Shown here: piece after piece, positions 57,878 through 64,000 of the stretch
How positions within the stretch are numbered: the stretch's first letter is position 1
Layout: every line of letters starts with the position of its first letter
Assembly (NCBI RefSeq): GCF_017744155.1
Contig: NZ_JAGHQT010000001.1
Span: 1-64,000 of the forward strand
Origin: Endozoicomonas sp. G2_1
GTDB lineage: Bacteria; Pseudomonadota; Gammaproteobacteria; Enterobacterales; Alteromonadaceae
Direction: 5' to 3'
DNA length: 64,000 bases
The notes under the pieces: model-generated
What the model saw: only the letters and a program-made list of their open reading frames with translations
Database searches by the model: none
What the model was told of the DNA's origin: nothing
Position numbers and translations under genes: made by a program

Positions 57878-59374
57878 CTACTCTTCGTTAAACCAACAGA
57901 TGTTACGTGCGGCCATGATTAATTCACCCGCTTTCGCTTCATCCAATTCTTCAATTTCAACAAGGTCATCAACACCTTGTTCAGCTAAATCTTCTAAGGT
58001 TGCAACACCTTTGCTCGCTAGTACGTATGCCAAGTGCTTGTCTAAACCTTCAAGGTTTAATAAGTCTTCCGCTGGCTCAGCGCCTTCTAGCGTTTCTTCA
58101 CTCGCCAATGCTTGCGTGGTTAATGCACCTTTCGCGCGCTCACGCAATTCTTCAACGATGTCTTCGTCCATGCCGTCAATTTCTAACAATTCAGCAACTG
58201 GTACGTAAGCAATTTCTTCTAATGACGTAAAGCCTTCTTCAACTAATAAAGTTGCGAAGTCATCATCAATATCAAGCTTCTCAGTGAATAGGTTCATCAC
58301 TTTGTCGTTTTCAGCTTGATGCTTTTCATTCATGTCATCAACAGTCATCACGTTTAGCTCCCAACCGGTAAGTTGGCTTGCTAAGCGAACGTTTTGACCA
58401 CTGCGACCGATCGCCATCGCTAAGTTGCCTTCTTCAACCGCGATATCCATAGTGCCTTTGTCTTCATCAACAATGATTGAAGCAACTTCAGCCGGTGCCA
58501 TGGCGTTGATAACGAACTGCGCAGGATTGTCGTCGAATAAGACGATATCAACGCGCTCACCGCCTAATTCGCCAGAAACCGCTTGTACACGAGAACCGCG
58601 CATACCAACACACGCGCCTACAGGATCAATGCGCTTATCGTTAGACTTAACTGCAATTTTGGCACGAGAACCCGGATCGCGAGCGGCGCCTTTAATTTCC
58701 AACATTTCTTCGCCAATTTCTGGCACTTCAACGCGGAATAGTTCAATAAGCATTTCAGGCTTAGTGCGGCTAACAAACAATTGAGCACCACGTGCTTCAG
58801 GTTTGATTGCATAGAGTAAACCGCGGATGCGGTCACCCGGACGAAATACTTCACGTGGCAACATGTCATCGCGGTAAACAATTGCTTCAGCGTTGTTACC
58901 CAAGTCTAAAATCACGCTATCGCGGCTCGCCTTTTTAACCACACCTGTGATTAGCTCGCCAACTTGGTCTTGATAAGCGTCAACAATTAAAGCACGCTCT
59001 GCTTCACGAACTTTTTGTACAATGACTTGCTTAGCTGTTTGCGTGGTAATACGGTCAAACTTAACTGACTCGATTTGCTCTTCGACGTAATCGCCAGCTT
59101 GTAGCTCTGGATCCTCGTATTGAGCCGCCGCTAAGCTGATTTCAGCAAATGGGTTTTCCATTTCTTGCTGAGTATCGTCAATCACTAACCAACGACGGAA
59201 AGTGTCAAATTCACCCGTTTTGCGGTCAATGCATACTCGAACAGCAATATCGCCTTCATATTTCTTTTTAGTGGCAGTTTCTAAAGCTGTTTCCATCGCC
59301 TGAAAGATGCTTTCACGCGGAACCGCTTTCTCGTTTGAAACGGCATCTACAACTAGTAATACTTCCTTACTCAT
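57878..59374 (-). CDS. nusA: Transcription termination/antitermination factor NusA
   Basis: RNA polymerase-binding factor (498 residues): N-terminal domain, S1, two KH domains, and two acidic helix-hairpin-helix repeats (about 360-490) typical of gammaproteobacteria. [19 protein letters not shown] is a KH motif. NusA enhances pausing at hairpins, relevant to the hairpins before rimP. Follows rimP by 17 bases. Confidence 0.96.
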   Translation of the reverse strand: MSKEVLLVVDAVSNEKAVPRESIFQAMETALETATKKKYEGDIAVRVCIDRKTGEFDTFRRWLVIDDTQQEMENPFAEISLAAAQYEDPELQAGDYVEEQIESVKFDRITTQTAKQVIVQKVREAERALIVDAYQDQVGELITGVVKKASRDSVILDLGNNAEAIVYRDDMLPREVFRPGDRIRGLLYAIKPEARGAQLFVSRTKPEMLIELFRVEVPEIGEEMLEIKGAARDPGSRAKIAVKSNDKRIDPVGACVGMRGSRVQAVSGELGGERVDIVLFDDNPAQFVINAMAPAEVASIIVDEDKGTMDIAVEEGNLAMAIGRSGQNVRLASQLTGWELNVMTVDDMNEKHQAENDKVMNLFTEKLDIDDDFATLLVEEGFTSLEEIAYVPVAELLEIDGMDEDIVEELRERAKGALTTQALASEETLEGAEPAEDLLNLEGLDKHLAYVLASKGVATLEDLAEQGVDDLVEIEELDEAKAGELIMAARNICWFNEE

Positions 59375-59391
59375 GTTTTAAGCCTTTCTCA

Positions 59392-59853
59392 TTAATCTTC
59401 AAAATTTGGAACTAGATTGGCCTTGTCGATATTAGTAATCGGTAACATAAATGTTTGACCGTCAACAACAACCAGCAAAGTATCGTTTTCTATCGCTTCA
59501 AGGACACCCTTGAATTTGCGACGGCCATCAATTGGCATCGCTGTTTTTGCTTGTATGGTTTCACCCATTACCGCTTGGTAATGCTCTTTAGTGAATAGTG
59601 GTCTATCCATACCTGGTGATGAAACTTCCAAGTTATATTCGGTGCTAATTGGATCTTCAACATCCAACAAGGCACTAACCTGACGACTAACTTCAGCACA
59701 GTCATCAACCGTGATGCCATTTTCATGATCAATAAATAATCTCAATACCGAGTGTTTGCCGGCACCAATAAACTCAAGACCAAGTAACTCCTTACCGGTT
59801 TCTTCAACCGCAGGGCGTAACATCTCGGTTAATTTGTCTTCAAATTTAGCCAA
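59392..59853 (-). CDS. rimP: Ribosome maturation factor RimP
   Basis: Helps 30S subunit maturation around h18/h28. The 153-residue protein starts AKFEDKLTEMLRPAVEE; the VEVSSPGMDRPL-like motif (here LEVSSPGMDRPL) is diagnostic. The start codon is TTG at 59853, with GGAGA seven bases before. First gene of the nusA-infB cluster. A hairpin-plus-T run lies only 18 bases before its start. Confidence 0.94.
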   Translation of the reverse strand: MAKFEDKLTEMLRPAVEETGKELLGLEFIGAGKHSVLRLFIDHENGITVDDCAEVSRQVSALLDVEDPISTEYNLEVSSPGMDRPLFTKEHYQAVMGETIQAKTAMPIDGRRKFKGVLEAIENDTLLVVVDGQTFMLPITNIDKANLVPNFED

Positions 59854-59870
59854 TCACATTCTCCAGAAAC

Positions 59871-59890
59871 AAAAAAAGGGCATAAAGCCC
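59871..59890 (-). promoter_or_regulatory. Terminator-like hairpin in the rimP leader
   Basis: On the minus strand GGGC-TTTAT-GCCC is followed by a run of seven T. It lies immediately before the ribosome binding site of rimP, so transcripts entering from upstream could stop there. This could give attenuation of the rimP-nusA-infB operon. Confidence 0.55.
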
Positions 59891-59910
59891 AGCGTAAATA
59901 AACATGCTGT

Positions 59911-59935
59911 TGTATATTTTATTCGAAAATATACA
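59911..59935. repeat. 10-bp A-T hairpin in the rimP leader
   Basis: TGTATATTTT pairs perfectly with AAAATATACA around loop ATTCG. It lies between two terminator-like hairpins. Its role is unknown; it may overlap a promoter. Confidence 0.55.
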
Positions 59936-59956
59936 AAAAAGCCCCAACACAGGGGC
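59935..59956 (-). terminator. VOC gene terminator
   Basis: GCCCC/GGGGC stem with six-base loop and T run on the minus strand, downstream of the VOC-family gene. Confidence 0.7.
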
Positions 59957-60170
59957 CTGAATCACTGAAACCCTTTGTGCGAGTTACACATTAAAGCATT
60001 AGCATGCTTATTTGATGTAACACTATGTTGCCGTATCAGTGTTTTTAACCGTTTTATCTTCAATAAAATCGCGATAAAAAACTGTTCAGTGCATACCAAC
60101 AACATTCAGACCGCGAAATTATATAGCGACTATCCGTGCTTAGCAAGTACAATCTCGGCCACATCATGGA

Positions 60171-60572
60171 CTAATTCAATTGCATCAAGTCCCACTTATT
60201 GCCATATAAATCTTCAAATACAGCAACAATGCCATAGGGCTCTTCGCGGGGTTGTTCGAGAAAGCAGACACCGTTGGCTTGCATGCTTTTGTAATCGGTC
60301 CAAAAGTCTTGTGTGTGCAAAAACAAAAACACCCGGCCGCCCGCTTGGTTACCAACCGCTAGTTGTTGTTCGCTATTAGTTGCCTTGGCCAAAATTAACC
60401 CGGCCCCAAAGCTATTAGTGGGAAGCAATCTTACCCAGCGTTTGCCATTACCCAAGTCTTCGTTTTGAACCAGTTCAAAGGGTAAACATTGCGTGTAATA
60501 TTCAATGGCGCGTTGATAGTCATCAACAATAAGTGCAATGTTGGCGATATTTCGCTCTGTGGGCTCAGACAT
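60171..60572 (-). CDS. VOC-family (glyoxalase/bleomycin resistance-like) protein
   Basis: A 133-residue vicinal-oxygen-chelate protein with paired beta-alpha-beta-beta-beta units: NIALIVDDYQRAIEYYTQCL at the N-terminus and GIVAVFEDLYGNKWDLMQ at the C-terminus. The enzymatic reaction cannot be assigned. An ATG at 60599 is in frame, but the ATG at 60572 matches the usual family start and has AAGAG upstream. Confidence 0.85.
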   Translation of the reverse strand: MSEPTERNIANIALIVDDYQRAIEYYTQCLPFELVQNEDLGNGKRWVRLLPTNSFGAGLILAKATNSEQQLAVGNQAGGRVFLFLHTQDFWTDYKSMQANGVCFLEQPREEPYGIVAVFEDLYGNKWDLMQLN

Positions 60573-60849
60573 ACTCAATACTCTTGAAAAAAGCGCCATG
60601 ATACCAAAGCCAAGTCAAAGACTGGCAACAATTTATAACAATTTCAGTGAGTAAAAATTCTATAATCGCGGTCGCTTATTAATACCTTATTTACTAAACC
60701 GGAAAATATTCATCTACAATTAACACAAAGCCAGTTAGAATATTGATTTTGTTCGTGATATAAAAATACTATCAAAACGCTAGCACTCGTCCGTTAGTTG
60801 TGATGTTGACTTATACTTTGATCTATTAGGGAAGGCTTACTTACAGCTC

Positions 60850-62745
60850 ATGTACACTTTTAGCCAATTACTGATTAGAAACGCCATTTTAGGCTTGTTA
60901 TTCTCACTTATCAGCGCCGTGCTGATGATATTTATGTTTCGCCTTTATGTCTCTGACAAACAAGAGCAACAGCAGCAAGTTGTTACGACCTTGGCAGAAC
61001 AAATTATTAGCCACCAAGACGTTAAAACCCTCAGCCAAGTGTTGAGAAAAAAGAACGCTTACCAACGAATTACCATTACGACTCAAGCCGGTGAACAGCT
61101 CTACCACTTCACTGAGCCGGGTTCTGCCTTGTTAAGTGGGATTATTTCACCTGAGACAACAGAAATTAGCCTGCCTGCCCTCGACACTATTATTACCATG
61201 CAAGTGACCAGTGACAAAGAAGCTAACTTGGCTATTCAGTTAATTCTATTATACGTTGCTGCAACCGCCTTTTTTATTATCGTGGCAGGTGTTGCCAGTA
61301 CTCGCCGCTACAAAGCTTTCTTTAACGCGATTAACTGGCAGATTAAAAAAGATCTCTCGCTTATTCTCCCCGATGAAAAAAACACCCAAGCGCAATCAGA
61401 TTTAGACTTGTTCGATATTCCCGATTTAAAAGCGGGCTTACAAGAAATTAAATCACTGATTGACGAACAAAAACAAGATAGCGTTGAATTAGAACGCGAA
61501 GCATACACAGAGCCTTTAACGGGCTTGGCAAATCGCAATCAGTTTATTAAACACTTTGAGCAGAAAATTCACCAAAGTGATAAAAAAGTCTTTGGCGTTC
61601 TGTTAATTACCCGCTGCTCAGAGTTGCAAACCATCAATCAGGTCAGAGGCTATAACGAAGGCGACGACTACATTAAAAACGTTGCCAACATAATGAAAGG
61701 CGAAATTGCTCGTTATCAAGGCGGTGAATTATACCGTTTAAACAGCTCCGACTTTGCTAGTTTGTTACCGAACACCACATTGCAACAAGCTGAAAAATAC
61801 GCCCAAGAGTTAACGCTTAAATTTAATGACTTTCAACAGGCTGCTGATTTAGATTCGGTCGCCTACTCGGGTTTAGTAGCATTTGACGAGAAAAAACCAC
61901 TGGGTGAAATACTCGCCCTTGCCGACACAGGTATTAGTGTCGCTCAAACCCAACGGGTTAACGCTTGGTATTCACAAAAAGAACAAGACATTCTCGACAA
62001 TGCTAGCGCGGGCTACGGCAACCAAAACTGGCGTCAAGAAATTGAAAACGTTATTGAGAACCAACGCGTGTCGTTATTGGTTCAATCAATTCAACCTAAC
62101 ACCCGCAACAGCAAGGTTTATGGTGAAGTACTAGCGCGTTTTCTCAATGCTAGCGACGAGTTACTGCCAACAGCGTCATTTATTGCCATGGCTGAAAAGC
62201 TCGACAAAATCACTGCTATTGATCAGATTATCATCAGTAAAGCGATTAGCGAAATTAAGCAGAAAAACTTACAAGCCAACCACTTTGGTATTAATATCAG
62301 CCCTCGCAGTATTCACGACCAACAATTTGTCATTTGGTTAGAGCGCAAACTGTTGCGTGAACCCGATATCGCACCGCATATTGTCTTTGAAATTACTGAG
62401 TACGGTTTACAGCAAAACATCAAAACCAGTAAGCGCTTTATCGAAATGCTACACCGTGTTGGCGCTCGCCTAACGGTTGAAAGATTTGGTGTCGGCTTAA
62501 CCTCGTTTAAATTCTTCCGCGACTTAAAGCCCGATTTTATAAAGATGGACAGCAGCTACACACGCGATATCGACGAAGACAAAAACAATCAATACTTTAT
62601 TCGAGTGATGGTTGATTTAGCCCATAGGTTGAGTATTAGTGTGTTGGCTGAAAGTGTTGAAACGCTCGAAGAAAAGCATACGCTTGAGAAGTTATTCGTC
62701 GATGGTTGCCAAGGTTTCTATATTGGTAAACCAAAGCCTATGTAA
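60850..62745 (+). CDS. Membrane protein with degenerate GGDEF and EAL domains
   Basis: A 631-residue inner-membrane protein. TM1 (about 10-32) and TM2 (about 125-148) enclose a periplasmic domain. A GGDEF-like domain (about 225-380) has NSSDF in place of GG(D/E)EF. An EAL-like domain (about 400-630) has EVL for EAL and ERFG for the metal-binding DDFG. Both catalytic sites look lost, as in CsrD/MshH or LapD, which act as RNA-turnover or c-di-GMP receptors. Which applies is unclear. Its terminator is split by a mobile repeat. Confidence 0.88.
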   Translation: MYTFSQLLIRNAILGLLFSLISAVLMIFMFRLYVSDKQEQQQQVVTTLAEQIISHQDVKTLSQVLRKKNAYQRITITTQAGEQLYHFTEPGSALLSGIISPETTEISLPALDTIITMQVTSDKEANLAIQLILLYVAATAFFIIVAGVASTRRYKAFFNAINWQIKKDLSLILPDEKNTQAQSDLDLFDIPDLKAGLQEIKSLIDEQKQDSVELEREAYTEPLTGLANRNQFIKHFEQKIHQSDKKVFGVLLITRCSELQTINQVRGYNEGDDYIKNVANIMKGEIARYQGGELYRLNSSDFASLLPNTTLQQAEKYAQELTLKFNDFQQAADLDSVAYSGLVAFDEKKPLGEILALADTGISVAQTQRVNAWYSQKEQDILDNASAGYGNQNWRQEIENVIENQRVSLLVQSIQPNTRNSKVYGEVLARFLNASDELLPTASFIAMAEKLDKITAIDQIIISKAISEIKQKNLQANHFGINISPRSIHDQQFVIWLERKLLREPDIAPHIVFEITEYGLQQNIKTSKRFIEMLHRVGARLTVERFGVGLTSFKFFRDLKPDFIKMDSSYTRDIDEDKNNQYFIRVMVDLAHRLSISVLAESVETLEEKHTLEKLFVDGCQGFYIGKPKPM

Positions 62746-62778
62746 CCGCTACACAGCCATAACAAGACATAAAAACAC

Positions 62779-63072
62779 AAAGGTGCTAGGGCGTGTTGAT
62801 CTTTCGAGATTAAATTTTGTTCTATCTAAACGCTTTCTGATCGCGGCGCTCGGGTTGTAGCATAGTCGTTCTATGTAAAAACCGAGCAACAATGAGCAGG
62901 GAGCGTTTAGATGAACCCGCAGGGCAGCGCCTGTTTGGCTTTTCTACCGCGTTGTCGCAGGATTTGTGTAGAACAACTACACGACATCTGCTCCGCCTTG
63001 TATAAAAACCAAACAGACTGCTGCAAAAACAATCCTGAAAGATCAACACGCCCTAATATCAGCACCTTTTTT
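62779..63072 (+). terminator. Terminator split by the miniature element
   Basis: AAAGGTGCT (62779-62787) pairs with AGCACCTTT (63061-63069), followed by a T run. Removing 62789-63053 and one TA restores a stem with loop AATATC. The terminator belongs to the GGDEF-EAL gene. Confidence 0.8.
62789..63053. mobile_element. 265-bp MITE-like element with TA duplication
   Basis: The ends are inverted repeats: GGGCGTGTTGATCTTTC at the left and GAAAGATCAACACGCCC at the right (17 bp, perfect). TA flanks both sides (62787-62788 and 63054-63055). Inside are further inverted repeats (ATCTAAACGCT/AGCGTTTAGAT; GTGTAG/CTACAC). No transposase frame fits; short frames inside are unsupported. TA duplication suggests IS630/Tc1-mariner-type mobilisation. 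Confidence 0.85.
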
Positions 63073-63208
63073 ATTTCTTTCTCATACACCCATACATACT
63101 GTGCTGCGCAATCTTTACGCTAATAATAATTCCCGTACTGCTATCAGGTTGTTTATTGGTAAATAAAAACGGATAATAACCGCTTGGGTAACATTGCAAG
63201 TGTGTTAA

Positions 63209-63787
63209 ATGACTGATTATTTACTGTTGTTAGTCGGTACTGTACTGGTTAACAATTTTGTTTTAGTAAAATTTTTGGGCTTATGTCCATTTATGGGGGT
63301 TTCGTCGCGCACGGAAACCGCTATTGGTATGTCGTTCGCGACCACCTTTGTTATGACTTTAGCGTCAGTGCTGAGTTATTTAGTCAATAATTATTTACTT
63401 GCACCGTTTGGTTTAGAATATTTAACCACCATGGCCTTTATTCTAGTGATCGCCGTGGTAGTGCAATTCACTGAAATGGTGGTTCACAAAACCAGTGCTA
63501 ATCTCTACCGTTTGCTTGGTATTTTCCTGCCATTAATTACTACCAATTGCGCAGTGTTAGGGGTAGCACTACTTAACATTTACGAACAGCACAGTTTTTT
63601 TGAGTCGGTTATTTATGGTTTTGGCGCAGCTGCTGGTTTTTCACTTGTCTTAATCATGTTTTCCGCCATGCGCGAAAAACTCGCCAATGCCGATGTACCA
63701 ACACCATTTAAAGGCTCAGCGATTGCGATGATCACCGCAGGTTTAATGTCACTGGCATTTATGGGCTTTACTGGGCTGGTAAAATGA
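63209..63787 (+). CDS. rsxA: RsxA/RnfA, electron transport complex subunit
   Basis: A 192-residue six-helix inner-membrane subunit of the Rnf/Rsx complex, which passes electrons from NADH to ferredoxin-like targets and, in E. coli, helps keep SoxR reduced. The start [31 protein letters not shown] is typical. Its stop overlaps the rsxB start (ATGA). Confidence 0.96.
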   Translation: MTDYLLLLVGTVLVNNFVLVKFLGLCPFMGVSSRTETAIGMSFATTFVMTLASVLSYLVNNYLLAPFGLEYLTTMAFILVIAVVVQFTEMVVHKTSANLYRLLGIFLPLITTNCAVLGVALLNIYEQHSFFESVIYGFGAAAGFSLVLIMFSAMREKLANADVPTPFKGSAIAMITAGLMSLAFMGFTGLVK

Positions 63788-64000
63788 ACCTAATTATCGC
63801 AATTTTAGTATTAGGGATTATTGCCCTATTGTTTGGTGCCCTGCTTGGCTTTGCCTCAGTCAAGTTCAAAGTGGAAGGCGACCCGTTAGTAGAACAACTC
63901 GATGCACTATTGCCACAAACTCAATGTGGTCAATGTGGTTACCCCGGTTGTAAACCCTACGCCGAAGCTATGGCAAATGGCGAAGCTATTAATAAATGTG
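63784..64000 (+). CDS. rsxB: RsxB/RnfB, electron transport complex subunit (partial)
   Basis: The first 72 residues are in the window. A hydrophobic N-terminal helix ([21 protein letters not shown]) is followed by the Fe-S cluster motif CGQCGYPGC, then AEAMANGE. The gene runs off the right edge. It overlaps rsxA by four bases. Confidence 0.94.
   Translation, partial: MNLIIAILVLGIIALLFGALLGFASVKFKVEGDPLVEQLDALLPQTQCGQCGYPGCKPYAEAMANGEAINKC

Larger units (their letters stand above)
59854..60170. other. rimP leader region
   Basis: No tRNA or other gene is seen, although this is where a tRNA-Met is found in E. coli. The region holds three hairpins (59871-59935) plus the VOC gene terminator. Confidence 0.55.

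Noticed and set aside
59957-60170. Possible tRNA gene upstream of rimP
   Set aside because: E. coli has metY here, but no cloverleaf, T-loop GTTCRA motif or CCA end is visible.
62822-63123. Small genes in the miniature element
   Set aside because: Frames exist on both strands with shared palindromic sequence and no family support; typical of a non-coding element.

Overview
The window comes from a marine gammaproteobacterium of the order Alteromonadales, most like the Colwelliaceae (Colwellia/Thalassotalea type). This rests on gene content and order: a TCA block sdhCDAB-sucABCD with gltA divergent, rimP-nusA-infB-rbfA-truB-rpsO-pnp-nlpI, and hisGDCBHAFI behind a histidine leader peptide. The DNA is fairly A+T-rich by eye and has many TonB/MCP/GGDEF-type marine genes. 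The assignment is inference; no 16S gene is present.

Layout. 1-5.8 kb (minus strand): a Slp lipoprotein, an M50B-like membrane metalloprotease and a Gln-rich protein, translationally coupled; then tsaB, a YoaA-type Fe-S helicase and a small acidic protein. 6.0-13.7 kb (plus): a his attenuator and the complete eight-gene histidine operon ending at a terminator. 13.7-19.5 kb: small single genes (DUF6559-like, ElaA acetyltransferase, two MAPEG proteins flanking adk, a MerR-TipAS regulator with a 19-bp-spacer promoter, a glutaredoxin, an iron alcohol dehydrogenase behind a perfect FNR box). 19.5-21.0 kb: an accessory patch with a GC-rich hairpin, an A+T-rich PD-(D/E)xK nuclease-like gene and a decayed second copy of the sucD 3' end. 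21-32.5 kb: the TCA block (minus) and gltA (plus). SucB has two lipoyl domains.

32.5-39.7 kb: a GlxA/AraC regulator, a small membrane protein, tcdA facing a fused CsdA-CsdE cysteine desulfurase/sulfur acceptor, a secreted HExxH...DEY protein and nlpI. 40-50.5 kb: pnp, then a block separating pnp from rpsO. The block holds a chemoreceptor with a c-type haem motif behind a second FNR box, and a FecI-FecR-TonB receptor signalling set split by two opposite-strand genes. 50.6-59.9 kb: rpsO, an S46 dipeptidyl peptidase, truB, rbfA, infB, nusA and rimP, with hairpins in the rimP leader. 60.1-64 kb: a VOC protein, a degenerate GGDEF-EAL membrane protein whose terminator is split by a 265-bp miniature inverted-repeat element, rsxA and the start of rsxB.

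Functionally most of the window is core metabolism and translation. The accessory parts are the sucD-adjacent nuclease patch, the rpsO-pnp insertion, and the miniature element. Many start codons were moved inward from the longest reading frame, using ribosome binding sites, promoter positions and family lengths.
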